A stretch of DNA of 64,000 nucleotides from positions 22,763 through 86,762 of IMG/VR virus record IMGVR_UViG_3300029827_000001, one strand, 5' to 3'. The stretch's first letter is position 1. Each line of letters begins with the position of its first letter. The stretch is from a virus. A model generated the notes under the pieces. That model had not been told where the DNA came from and made no database searches. It was given only the letters and a program-made list of their open reading frames with translations. This document shows positions 1 to 7,440 of this stretch, piece by piece. A program made the translations under genes and the position numbers.

Positions 1-1084
1 TATTCATTTCTAGAGCTTTCTTCATACTTTCCAATCTAGCTTGCCTTCTATCAGATAGGATACTCAGAATATGCTCTCTCTTATCAACCATCTCTGTAGA
101 TGAAGGATCATCTAACTCTCTTGTTAATAACTCAAAGGAAACCAATTTCAAATTCTTAGATATTAAATTCCTCTCATTTTCTTCTTTAACTATTTGATTT
201 ATATATTTGTTCTTGAAATTTGAGTCACCAAATTGAAAAATTGGTTGAGAATTAAACACATCATCATAGAGTTTCTCTATTCCTCCTAATAAATCAACTA
301 ACTCTCCCAGAAAACTAGCAACTCTCTTCTGACCAATCCCTTGAACTCCATCAACATCATCTCCAGTATCTCCAACTATTGCCATAGCAAGAGGTAAGTA
401 CTCGTCTGGAAAATCATTACTGAATTTCAAGTATTCATCCATTACTTTATTTTTCTTTATTATTTTCTTCTTTCTTCCAGACTTGCAAAACATATAAGAA
501 TTATCTCCAATACACTGATAAAGATCATGGTCATTTGAGTAAATAATATGAGCAACATTTGGATTAGTATCAACTAAAGAATTTCTTAGAAGATAATAAG
601 GAATAAAATCAGTTTCAAGATTAGGTACTCTAATCACTTTAATATTCGGCATCAAATTACACGCACTACTAATCAAAAGAAAATTCTTCTGAACTATCTC
701 TGTAAAAAGTTCTCTTTTTTCCCGTTCCAGACCATAAAGATCGTCTATTGCTCTTGAGATCTTATACTTCTTGCTAATATTAGTATGATAATAAGATCTT
801 CCAGTTTCAAAAAATATATAAAAATTTATATCTATCTTTCTCTTGATAGCATATAACTTATGAAAAGATAAAAAAGAAAGAAGAGATTCAAAAACCGCAG
901 TGTTTATATAATTAGACTTCAACGTAGTCTCAACCAAATTAACAATCGCATGCTTCATATATAAAGACTGCATATTGTTCTTTAAGTCAAGATAAAGATT
1001 CAAAGTATCATAATCAGAATAAGACAAAACTTCATCCAAAATAGAGTATGTTGGATAATAACTAAGAATTGACGACGGATGCAT
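1..1084 (-). CDS. 5'-3' exonuclease / RNase H-like flap nuclease (3' end outside window)
   Basis: I translated this from the minus strand; it starts at ATG 1084 and runs off the left edge, giving about 361 residues. Two signatures of the phage 5'-3' exonuclease/FEN family (T4 RNase H, T5 exonuclease) are visible: SNDHDLYQ, an acidic metal-binding motif, and GDTGDDVDGVQGIGQKR, the acidic motif followed by the helix-three-turn-helix that grips DNA. In this family the enzyme removes RNA primers and flaps from the lagging strand. Its start overlaps the end of the next upstream gene by 23 bases, in line with the minus-strand replication operon. The N-terminal ~100 residues are diverged and I cannot align them by eye. 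The family call is firm; the exact T4 counterpart is inferred. Confidence 0.85.
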   Translation of the reverse strand, partial: MHPSSILSYYPTYSILDEVLSYSDYDTLNLYLDLKNNMQSLYMKHAIVNLVETTLKSNYINTAVFESLLSFLSFHKLYAIKRKIDINFYIFFETGRSYYHTNISKKYKISRAIDDLYGLEREKRELFTEIVQKNFLLISSACNLMPNIKVIRVPNLETDFIPYYLLRNSLVDTNPNVAHIIYSNDHDLYQCIGDNSYMFCKSGRKKKIIKKNKVMDEYLKFSNDFPDEYLPLAMAIVGDTGDDVDGVQGIGQKRVASFLGELVDLLGGIEKLYDDVFNSQPIFQFGDSNFKNKYINQIVKEENERNLISKNLKLVSFELLTRELDDPSSTEMVDKREHILSILSDRRQARLESMKKALEMN

Positions 1085-1571
1085 TATTATCTCCCAAAGA
1101 ATGATATTTTTTTCCAACTTCTATAATTTTTTTATCAATCTCATATATTTGTTCTCGAATTTGTCCCAATTCTCTTTCCTTTTTCTTTAATTCTTGTTCT
1201 TTAAAGTCTCTTCGTCTGACCAGGTCAACCAACTCAAGCGGCTGGTTAACCCTCTCATCATCCAGGTAGATTTCCCAATCAACCTTATCTCCAATAAATT
1301 TCTTTAAATACTTTATTCTTTTCATATTAGTTTTATGAGAATCATAGTGTACTTCCCAACCCGCCAGAAGGTTTCCATCCAGATCATAAACATTATACTC
1401 AATAAGAGCATACTCAGGTTGACTTTTATTCCAACTCTCAAGAGACTTTGGAAATTCCACAACAATATCATCTAAACTATCATACTCATATACATCAGTA
1501 TAAGTACTCTTGCTCTGACAACACCCACACCAATATCCATTATGACTTATCTCCTCAATCTTGAAATACAT
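1062..1571 (-). CDS. hypothetical protein with C-terminal coiled coil
   Basis: This encodes 169 residues of unknown function. The N-terminus has a CGCC cysteine cluster near residue 16, the middle looks beta-rich, and residues about 122-155 are a charged heptad-like stretch (KEQELKKKERELGQIREQ) likely to form a coiled coil. Its ATG shares a base with the TAA stop of the sliding clamp gene (TAATG), so the two are translationally coupled. Its own 3' end overlaps the exonuclease start. The position between clamp and exonuclease suggests a replication accessory role, but nothing in the sequence shows one. Confidence 0.75.
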   Translation of the reverse strand: MYFKIEEISHNGYWCGCCQSKSTYTDVYEYDSLDDIVVEFPKSLESWNKSQPEYALIEYNVYDLDGNLLAGWEVHYDSHKTNMKRIKYLKKFIGDKVDWEIYLDDERVNQPLELVDLVRRRDFKEQELKKKERELGQIREQIYEIDKKIIEVGKKYHSLGDNNASVVNS

Positions 1572-2311
1572 TATTCTTCCTCTAAACTAGATAGAGTAGA
1601 CCTACAGTATACATTAATATCAATATCAGATATTGCAGTTGAAATACGATTCAAGCAAGCAGTATCTTCAACATTATACATTGAAAAAACCATATCACCG
1701 TCGTGATCAATAACAAACGGAACTGAAACAATATTTGTAATGGCCTCTAGCTCACGATTAGGTATAATGCCACTTACTAACTTTGCAAACTGATCTTTTG
1801 ACTGAGTTCGAGTAGTTATAGCAGCCGAACCATTTTCAAATAAAACCTGAACATTATTTACATTAAAACTAGAAGTAATAATTTTCATCCTATCAGAAAT
1901 CATCTTCCCAATGGAATGAGTCAAAATAATATCCGACTCATCAACAGTAAATATACTATTCATTTCTTCATCGGGGATGAACTTATTATCCATAAATTCC
2001 AAATTTGGAGAATCAAAACGAATTGAAGAATGCTCATCCGAAAAAGTAAAATCTCTCTGATTTACAGTTATCTCAACTTCTTGCTCACTAAAGCATTTTA
2101 ATAAATCTATCTTCTGCTTCAGATTTACCAAGGGAATATCTAATCCTGGTATTACACTACTTAAATCCATCTCAAAAATTGCTGATAAGTCATTAGTTCT
2201 CTGTCTGATCATTCCATTTCTAATATCTACATCATGACATTCTTCCTTAAGAAGAGAAATACATCTAAGAAATTTTTCGAATTCTTCAGCGCTACGGGTT
2301 ACAGTAACCAT
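1571..2311 (-). CDS. DNA polymerase sliding clamp (gp45/PCNA-like)
   Basis: A 246-residue protein with the size and alternating strand/helix pattern of T4 gp45/PCNA clamps. It begins with a short helix (SAEEFEKFLRCIS), has the expected strand rich in MIRQRTNDLSAIFEMDL near the N-terminus, and a repeated domain in the second half. In the family, a trimeric ring tethers the polymerase to DNA and, in T4, also activates late transcription. I chose ATG 2311 because GGAG sits six bases upstream; longer alternatives lack a ribosome site. It overlaps the upstream gene by 20 bases and lies in an operon with primase and clamp loader, which supports the call. Clamps diverge strongly, so the call rests on fold pattern plus context. 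Confidence 0.75.
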   Translation of the reverse strand: MVTVTRSAEEFEKFLRCISLLKEECHDVDIRNGMIRQRTNDLSAIFEMDLSSVIPGLDIPLVNLKQKIDLLKCFSEQEVEITVNQRDFTFSDEHSSIRFDSPNLEFMDNKFIPDEEMNSIFTVDESDIILTHSIGKMISDRMKIITSSFNVNNVQVLFENGSAAITTRTQSKDQFAKLVSGIIPNRELEAITNIVSVPFVIDHDGDMVFSMYNVEDTACLNRISTAISDIDINVYCRSTLSSLEEE

Positions 2312-2705
2312 CCATTTCTCCTTTCTTGTTAACTTTCTTGACAATAACCATATACACAAACTTCTCTTCTTTTACTTCTCTTGAACTGGAAAAATCTATA
2401 GTTGTAAAGCATTCCTCAACATTCTCAATCACTTCCATAACTCGCTCAGAAATATGTTTACTCCCAACTTCTTTCGAGTTTACAGGGATAGAAAAAAGCA
2501 TCAGAACAGCATCTTGATCATCAAACTTACAATTAAACATACAGGTATTATTTCCCATCAACTTAAATAAACGATCTTTTGCCGCTGACTTACATAACAG
2601 ATTATAGTAATCCACTTCTTTAACACTACCTGTATACTTCGCATCTGAATCAATAGTTGCTTCAAATATCTCTCTCAACTTTTGTCTTACAACTTCTTTT
2701 CCCAT
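2292..2705 (-). CDS. hypothetical protein in the replication operon
   Basis: This encodes 137 residues that I do not recognise. It starts with an amphipathic helix (VVRQKLREIFEATID) and has a beta-rich centre (TCMFNCKFDDQDAVLMLFSIP). It ends 20 bases inside the clamp gene, so translation of the two is probably coupled. It sits between primase and clamp, a place where phages often keep small replication or transcription accessory factors. No membrane segment or metal motif is seen. Confidence 0.7.
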   Translation of the reverse strand: MGKEVVRQKLREIFEATIDSDAKYTGSVKEVDYYNLLCKSAAKDRLFKLMGNNTCMFNCKFDDQDAVLMLFSIPVNSKEVGSKHISERVMEVIENVEECFTTIDFSSSREVKEEKFVYMVIVKKVNKKGEMDGYCNP

Positions 2706-2714
2706 ATCAGTACC

Positions 2715-3722
2715 TCATCTGTCAATCCCTATAACTTCAAACTGAGGATATAGAGGAGTCATATTAAAATCTTTACGATCTTTCTTTATGCCGTTATAAA
2801 CAACCGTTAAGCTATTTATATATCTTCCAACGGAATTCGACATATTCTTATAAAAATCAAGAGTAATATCTTTATCAGATAAGATATATACATCAGGATA
2901 AAGAACTCTTTCATTTTTCATTATACTAACAATCAAAGAAGCATATGAAGTTGAAAACCCACAAGCATATAATCTAGTGTCTTTCTTTATATTTGTAGAG
3001 TCAAATATATGTTCTGTGAATATATTAAATATTCCTTCTGATAGTACAACAGTTTTACCAAATGGACTACCTCCTTTTAACTTATAGTAATCAAGAAACT
3101 TCGTTTCATAAAGACTATATTTCCAATGGTTGAATTCCTGCTTCTCATCAATATTTCTAAAATATAAACGAGTTTGATTTTCAGCTATAAAACATACAAA
3201 ATTCTCCTGAAGATAATCTCTTAAACGAAATAGAGATGGACTAACTGGAATCTCATTTATATCTATAAAGTTATTAATATCAAAAACTAAACCTTTAATA
3301 GCTTCAAGTCTAACATTTCTAAATTTTAATCTTTGTTTTACATAAAGAGCTTTAGATTTAAATCTTCCCTCATCTAACTCAGGTCTCTTCAACTTTTTTG
3401 CTGGAATAATCTGTTGTCTAACAAGTTTTGTCCTTGCCTTTTCCTTCTTCTTCATTTCCCCTTCATCAACAAACTGATCCGACAAATCTTTGCCTTCAAT
3501 CTTCATTACCAATTTTGGTATCAGTCCACTAACATTACATGCTCCATGAAAACAGTGAAAAATTGGTGCTTCTAAAGATATATACATATGATAATGCTTC
3601 TTCTGCCTACCATACTCACACCACGGACAACGACAAATAATATTAGTTGAAGAGATTTTAATTGGTTCGCCCAATCTATCTCTTAGAAATTGAAGAAAAC
3701 TATCCTGATAGATTCCAACCAT
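2715..3722 (-). CDS. DNA primase (zinc finger + TOPRIM)
   Basis: A 335-residue primase with both hallmark domains. Residues 30-62 form the zinc finger: CPWC at 32-35, then C57 and C62 in FHCFHGAC. The TOPRIM domain has its glutamate in VVLSEGIFNIF (E229) and the paired aspartates in LSDKDI (D283, D285). It synthesises RNA primers for Okazaki fragments, normally working with the replicative helicase, which is encoded separately at 58.1 kb on the plus strand. No helicase domain is fused here, unlike T7 gp4. The ATG at 3722 has GAGAGG six bases upstream and overlaps the preceding gene by 23 bases. Confidence 0.9.
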   Translation of the reverse strand: MVGIYQDSFLQFLRDRLGEPIKISSTNIICRCPWCEYGRQKKHYHMYISLEAPIFHCFHGACNVSGLIPKLVMKIEGKDLSDQFVDEGEMKKKEKARTKLVRQQIIPAKKLKRPELDEGRFKSKALYVKQRLKFRNVRLEAIKGLVFDINNFIDINEIPVSPSLFRLRDYLQENFVCFIAENQTRLYFRNIDEKQEFNHWKYSLYETKFLDYYKLKGGSPFGKTVVLSEGIFNIFTEHIFDSTNIKKDTRLYACGFSTSYASLIVSIMKNERVLYPDVYILSDKDITLDFYKNMSNSVGRYINSLTVVYNGIKKDRKDFNMTPLYPQFEVIGIDR

Positions 3723-3903
3723 GTAGAGCCTCTCTATCTAAAGGTGTTAAAGCTTCAAAACGATCTTCATCAATATAATAAACAGCACTAAGCTTCTCAT
3801 CATCTAGACACTCAAAGATTACTTTTCTCTCTTCTTCATAAACTTTAAGAGCAAAAAGGTAACCATCAATTTTTCTCAGTTCTCTAATACGAATCCAAGT
3901 CAT
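3700..3903 (-). CDS. small hypothetical protein
   Basis: A 67-residue protein without recognisable motifs. It begins MTWIRIRELRKIDGY and looks like a small alpha/beta protein with an acidic middle. It overlaps both neighbours (zinc-knuckle gene upstream, primase downstream) by about 20 bases, typical of compact translation-coupled phage genes. No function can be assigned. Confidence 0.65.
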   Translation of the reverse strand: MTWIRIRELRKIDGYLFALKVYEEERKVIFECLDDEKLSAVYYIDEDRFEALTPLDREALHGWNLSG

Positions 3904-4156
3904 CTAATTTCTTGTAATCTCCACCAGTCATTAAATGGTCAATCCAATAAACTAGTCCTCTGCCTTCACACTTATCACAATATGAACCATCCCATGCCAT
4001 ATAAGTATTATTACCATCTCTCCACTCTTGAAGACCAGCTAATCCAGTACCTTTACAGTGCTCACATTTCTCAGTAGCTCCAGGAGGTAATTTCTCAAGT
4101 TCTTTATATCTTCTTCTCAAAGCAATCATTCGTTCTGCAGAATGTCTAACTGCCAT
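3884..4156 (-). CDS. DnaJ-type zinc-knuckle protein, distant relative of the 55-58 kb array
   Basis: A 90-residue protein with two CxxCxGxG knuckles, CEHCKGTG and CDKCEGRG, as in the DnaJ cysteine-rich domain. The second knuckle is followed by LVYWIDHL, which resembles the DWIENIVG tail in the five small proteins at 55.6-58.1 kb, so I infer a shared origin. The N-terminus is a basic helix. I chose ATG 4156, which follows GGGGATGAG and overlaps the preceding TGA (TGATG). The likely role is zinc-dependent protein or nucleic acid binding; the partner is unknown. Confidence 0.7.
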   Translation of the reverse strand: MAVRHSAERMIALRRRYKELEKLPPGATEKCEHCKGTGLAGLQEWRDGNNTYMAWDGSYCDKCEGRGLVYWIDHLMTGGDYKKLDDLDSY

Positions 4157-4470
4157 CACTCATCCCCAAACCAATGCATGTACTCGTCCTCAGTCATCAT
4201 TATTGGCCAATAATTACCAGACTCAATATCTTTATGACTAGAGTCTGAACCAATGTGCCAACCAGACTTGCCACAAGGATATTTTATCCTAATAACTAAC
4301 CATCTCCACCAATATCTTAATCTTGTATATAAATACCAATGAAAGAACCCAAACCATCGTTTCTTAAAATCGTAAGTACATCCGCACTCAGCATATTCAA
4401 CCCATAACCTCCTTCTACGCGTTGATGCCTGACTAGTAGTAGGAGATGAAGCACTAGTCGTTGAACTCAT
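4156..4470 (-). CDS. hypothetical protein with Ser/Thr-rich N-terminus
   Basis: A 104-residue protein. After ATG 4470, which follows AAGGTGAG, there is a Ser/Thr-rich segment (MSSTTSASSPTTSQAST) and an RRRR cluster. A Trp/Tyr-rich aromatic region (residues about 38-60, FFHWYLYTRLRYWWRWL) could be membrane-associated. It ends in an acidic stretch. A similar low-complexity Thr tract occurs in the protein at 52.0 kb. I do not recognise a family. It lies just downstream of the clamp loader in the same operon. Confidence 0.65.
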   Translation of the reverse strand: MSSTTSASSPTTSQASTRRRRLWVEYAECGCTYDFKKRWFGFFHWYLYTRLRYWWRWLVIRIKYPCGKSGWHIGSDSSHKDIESGNYWPIMMTEDEYMHWFGDE

Positions 4471-4480
4471 TTGTCTCACC

Positions 4481-5464
4481 TTAGGAAGCAACTGCTTTTC
4501 GATAATCCATAAGTACTTTAATGACTTCATAGATACAACCCATAAAATGCATTGATGGTACTAGACAATTCCCATGACTATTTGAGTATTTATTAATAAC
4601 TATCTTTGCAGGCATAGGAATTCCCTTTCTAAAAAATAAATTAGAATACATACTTCTATATTCCAGGTCTCTTTCATTTAACTTTGAGATAATTATATTT
4701 ACTAATTTGCTTATCTTATGCTGTTGATCTGTCTTTAATGCATCAACTATCTCAACAACAGAACTAATTATAACTCTCTCACTCGTTAAAGCAATATCTT
4801 TATCTACTTTTAAAGAACCCGTTCTTGAACTTTTTTGTAGTCTATTAACAATCCTTCTTATATCGGGATAAAAATTATCAATGATAAATTTCAAATCTTC
4901 ATCAGTATACTTTACTTGCTCACTATCAAGAATCTTCCTACAATAACTAGCTACAAACTCTATTGGTAACTGTTTAAAAAAATACTCTTGAAATCTGCTT
5001 TGAATAGCCTCAGGAAGTTTAGAAATATAATTGCAAGTCAATACAAATCTTCCAAACTTCTCATACTTCTCAATTATAGACCTTAAAGAATGAAAACTAG
5101 CATCTGTTAGATAATCAGCCTCATCAATAAATACCACCCGAAAAGGATCAGATCCAGCAGGAGGGATTTTTAAGAAAGGTTCAATAACATCTTCAACAAA
5201 AGAAATTCCTCTAGTCTTCTTTGACGATCCATTTATCTCTAACAAGTTATCTCTTGGATTACTAAGAATCCCTTTTTTAGAAACTAAAATTCTAGCAATT
5301 GTCGTCTTGCCTCCTCCAGGAGGACCATGAAAAAGAAAATTCGCTATATCCCTCTGATTAATACACCTTTTAAAATCTTCTTTATAATCATCAGGTAAAA
5401 CTAAGTCTTCAATAACTTCTGGTCGATACTTCTCAACCCATAACCTTCCAAGAATTTTCTCCAT
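4481..5464 (-). CDS. clamp loader AAA+ subunit (gp44/RFC small-subunit-like)
   Basis: A 327-residue AAA+ ATPase of the replication factor C/T4 gp44 type. It begins with the RFC box LWVEKYRPEVIEDLV, then Walker A GPPGGGKT (47-54), Walker B VVFIDEAD (110-117), sensor 1 asparagine in VLTCNYIS (N145), and the SRF arginine-finger motif (156-158). The C-terminal ~110 residues would be the collar domain. It loads the sliding clamp, encoded about 2.2 kb downstream in the same operon, onto primed DNA. ATG 5464 follows TGGAG. A possible small-subunit partner lies next to the polymerase at 45.8 kb. Confidence 0.93.
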   Translation of the reverse strand: MEKILGRLWVEKYRPEVIEDLVLPDDYKEDFKRCINQRDIANFLFHGPPGGGKTTIARILVSKKGILSNPRDNLLEINGSSKKTRGISFVEDVIEPFLKIPPAGSDPFRVVFIDEADYLTDASFHSLRSIIEKYEKFGRFVLTCNYISKLPEAIQSRFQEYFFKQLPIEFVASYCRKILDSEQVKYTDEDLKFIIDNFYPDIRRIVNRLQKSSRTGSLKVDKDIALTSERVIISSVVEIVDALKTDQQHKISKLVNIIISKLNERDLEYRSMYSNLFFRKGIPMPAKIVINKYSNSHGNCLVPSMHFMGCIYEVIKVLMDYRKAVAS

Positions 5465-5479
5465 TACGACTCCAAAAAA

Positions 5480-5887
5480 CTAGCAGTGATAACCTTCAAC
5501 ACTATGAAGTAGATGTAGTTGCTTCTGCTTCTCAATAAAATCTTTTATAATATCGTTTGTTAGTTCTCGCTCGAATGCTCTAACTGCTGTGTGCCCGGTT
5601 ACTAAATTAGTTGAACCATCTTCTGATGGTTCATGAAAAAATGGTTCAGATATCTCAATATCTAATCCTCTTATCTGCCTCAAAACTAAAATCTGAAAAG
5701 CTGCTGAAGTTGGATCAGTCGCTGCATTAAAAGAAACATATAACTTCTTCTCACTAACTTTATAAACTAATATTGAATAATCCGACATAAAAGAATACGC
5801 ATCTTTATTATTTGGATTGTCTTTAATCTTAACATCTCCATCATACTCTTCCAGCTTCTCAATAATTTTTTGAACCATCTTAACCAT
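5480..5887 (-). CDS. hypothetical protein heading a clamp-loader transcription unit
   Basis: A 135-residue protein from ATG 5887, which has GGGAG seven bases upstream. It opens with a basic helix (MVKMVQKIIEKLEEYDGD), has a beta-rich core, and ends with an acidic/aromatic helix. I recognise no family. It is the first gene after an intrinsic terminator and a GAACAAA-type motif, so it probably heads a transcript that runs through clamp loader, primase and clamp. A replication role is therefore possible but unproven. Confidence 0.7.
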   Translation of the reverse strand: MVKMVQKIIEKLEEYDGDVKIKDNPNNKDAYSFMSDYSILVYKVSEKKLYVSFNAATDPTSAAFQILVLRQIRGLDIEISEPFFHEPSEDGSTNLVTGHTAVRAFERELTNDIIKDFIEKQKQLHLLHSVEGYHC

Positions 5888-5900
5888 AACATAACTCCCT

Positions 5901-5940
5901 TTTATTTTTAATTTGTTCCATACCAAAAAAATTCATACTC
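5901..5940 (-). promoter_or_regulatory. GAACAAA-type promoter/leader motif
   Basis: On the minus strand this reads GAGTAT, then a run of seven T, then GGTATGGAACAAATTAAAAA, closely matching the copies at 47.1 kb and 54.1 kb. It lies between a terminator and the gene starting at 5887, so I infer a promoter or initially transcribed leader for the replication genes. Confidence 0.5.
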
Positions 5941-5958
5941 AAGATGATATTAGAACCA

Positions 5959-5989
5959 AAAAAAAGAGTCGAAAAGCAACTCTTTTTTT
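5959..5989 (-). terminator. intrinsic terminator after the zinc-ribbon gene
   Basis: An inverted repeat with arms AAAAAAAGAGT and ACTCTTTTTTT, separated by nine bases. The arms supply an A-run on one side and a T-run on the other. It starts a few bases after the stop codon at 5993, and so ends the upstream minus-strand transcript; it could also act on the other strand. Confidence 0.75.
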
Positions 5990-5992
5990 CTG

Positions 5993-6199
5993 TTATGTAG
6001 GGTCAAAACGGGACTTTAGTATTTGAAATACCTCATCCATTGCGTGTTGTATTTCATCACTAGATATACAACTCCGACCAAAACACACAGAACATATGAC
6101 AGAACCTATAAACTCCTCACCCTTTATAGAAGCTATAGGTCGATGACACAAGCTACAAAAAACCACTGTATCATCTGAAGTTATTAAGTTATCCTCCAT
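5993..6199 (-). CDS. small zinc-ribbon protein
   Basis: A 68-residue protein with two CxxC pairs, CSLC and CSVC, about 21 residues apart, separated by a short beta-hairpin (IASIKGEEFIGSVI). This is the layout of a small treble-clef or rubredoxin-like zinc ribbon. The C-terminus is a helix. Phages use such proteins as transcription or recombination modulators, but the target cannot be told from sequence. It is the last gene before the terminator at 5959-5989. Confidence 0.7.
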   Translation of the reverse strand: MEDNLITSDDTVVFCSLCHRPIASIKGEEFIGSVICSVCFGRSCISSDEIQHAMDEVFQILKSRFDPT

Positions 6200-6229
6200 T
6201 ATCTACCCCTCTTTTAAAAATCGTGAATT

Positions 6230-6808
6230 CTAAATTTTAGGTAAAGTAATAGAATTACCCTCTCTACAAGCAGGACAATCTGCTTCATCCCAATCAACAA
6301 TCTCATGTTGAATAAGAGATATAGTTTCAATATAAGGATGTTTCCAATGTGTTCTATTCCATATTGAAAATATACCTGAAATAAAAGCTCCATCCTGCTC
6401 CGCTTGTGAGATCAAACCACTAACGGAATTTCCAGTAGTAATTACATCTTCAATTACAATTAAATCACACTTTGATAATTTAGATACCGATGTTGACCTA
6501 AACCTGAATGGATCATTCCAATTATTTACTTTCTCAGCAATGACAAATTTTAGTCCTAATTTGTATGCCAACATTCCAGCTAAAATCATTCCAGCTTCAG
6601 GTGGCCCAGTAATTGTATCAAACTTATACTTAAAGAGAGAAAGTTGTGTCGCTAATGAGTCAATAACTTTTGTTCTCAATATTTCATCATACAATATCAA
6701 ATCTTTTTCTACATAACTCAGTGTATGTCTTCCAGAATTTAGTAAAAAATGACCATTAAGCACAACTTTCTCAATCAAAAGATCTTTAAGACTTGTCTTT
6801 TCGCTCAT
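6230..6808 (-). CDS. pyrE: orotate phosphoribosyltransferase
   Basis: A 192-residue type I phosphoribosyltransferase. The PRPP-binding loop is VIEDVITTGNS (118-128). The substrate region FLLNSGRHTLSYVEKDL (21-37) and the GPPEAGMILA segment (68-77) match the orotate-specific subfamily. It joins orotate to PRPP to make OMP in pyrimidine synthesis. The length is slightly shorter than the bacterial enzyme (about 210). It overlaps the preceding pyrimidine-dimer glycosylase gene by 23 bases. Carriage by a phage suggests it tops up the pyrimidine pool during infection; I see no other de novo pyrimidine gene in the window. Subfamily assignment is from motifs only. Confidence 0.85.
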   Translation of the reverse strand: MSEKTSLKDLLIEKVVLNGHFLLNSGRHTLSYVEKDLILYDEILRTKVIDSLATQLSLFKYKFDTITGPPEAGMILAGMLAYKLGLKFVIAEKVNNWNDPFRFRSTSVSKLSKCDLIVIEDVITTGNSVSGLISQAEQDGAFISGIFSIWNRTHWKHPYIETISLIQHEIVDWDEADCPACREGNSITLPKI

Positions 6809-7223
6809 TCCCTTTCCTCACCATATTTTCAACTACAGATTTGATAAGTTGCTCATTTAGCATTGGAAAAGAATCAATAAAGTATCTTACAGTTCTAGCT
6901 TTACATAAGTCACATCTACTAACTAAATCACACCAAGCATCATTTATAGCAAAAGAATTCATTTTGATACCTTTCATCCAGGTATCTAAATAAGGAGTAA
7001 CATCTTCAAGAGGAGACCGATGATTATACCCTCTATGTTCCATCTCCTCGACAATTTCATCATGCCTCTTATTCAAATATTGAGGAACGAGAAAATTCTT
7101 CTCAATATAACCTCTTACTGATCTCCCTTTCTTAATATTTCCGAGAAACTTATGATGCTCAAAATGTTCTCCACGTAAATGTTGTCCACATAATAATCTG
7201 GGTGGTAGAAACCATTGTCTCAT
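6786..7223 (-). CDS. pyrimidine-dimer DNA glycosylase (DenV / Pyr_excise family)
   Basis: A 145-residue protein beginning MRQWFLPPRLLCGQHLRGEH. The opening, the GNIKKG segment and LNKRHDEIVEEMEHRGYNHR match the Pyr_excise family (T4 endonuclease V and bacterial relatives that begin MRLW). These enzymes cut at UV-induced pyrimidine dimers by a glycosylase/AP-lyase mechanism. ATG 7223 is chosen for AGGAGG just upstream; a TTG one codon earlier is possible. T4 DenV uses the alpha-amino group of Thr2 after Met removal; here residue 2 is Arg, as in the MRLW branch. The C-terminal third (CDLCKARTVRYFIDSF) is not in T4 DenV. Confidence 0.7.
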   Translation of the reverse strand: MRQWFLPPRLLCGQHLRGEHFEHHKFLGNIKKGRSVRGYIEKNFLVPQYLNKRHDEIVEEMEHRGYNHRSPLEDVTPYLDTWMKGIKMNSFAINDAWCDLVSRCDLCKARTVRYFIDSFPMLNEQLIKSVVENMVRKGNERKDKS

Positions 7224-7233
7224 CAACCCTCCT

Positions 7234-7440
7234 TTATAAGTAACGAATAATTAACATTATCAAAAAGTAAGCAAAGATACCAATAACAGGAGAAATGTCT
7301 CTTAGGTCTTGGACAAGGGACTTAATTGTTACTACTTTTCGGTAATACTTACTATACTCAACACAAGTCTCTATGCATATAGGACTAATTATACACTCAC
7401 AACATGGACTTCTTCCATAAACAAATCTACGAAACCACAA
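7234..7440 (-). CDS. small PCxxC-family membrane protein, TTG start
   Basis: A 68-residue protein. I place the start at TTG 7440, with AAGGAG seven bases upstream; this gives MWFRRFVYGRSPCCECII, aligning with the paralogue at 13.0-13.3 kb (MGWFKRL...PPCRGCLL). The signature PCxxCxxxxxCxxxC is present (CCECIISPICIETC). The C-terminus is a single hydrophobic segment (VIGIFAYFLIMLIIRYL). It overlaps the helicase 3' end by 14 bases. The longer frame upstream is inside the helicase gene and lacks a ribosome site. Function unknown; the cysteines suggest metal or cluster binding at a membrane. Confidence 0.6.
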   Translation of the reverse strand: MWFRRFVYGRSPCCECIISPICIETCVEYSKYYRKVVTIKSLVQDLRDISPVIGIFAYFLIMLIIRYL

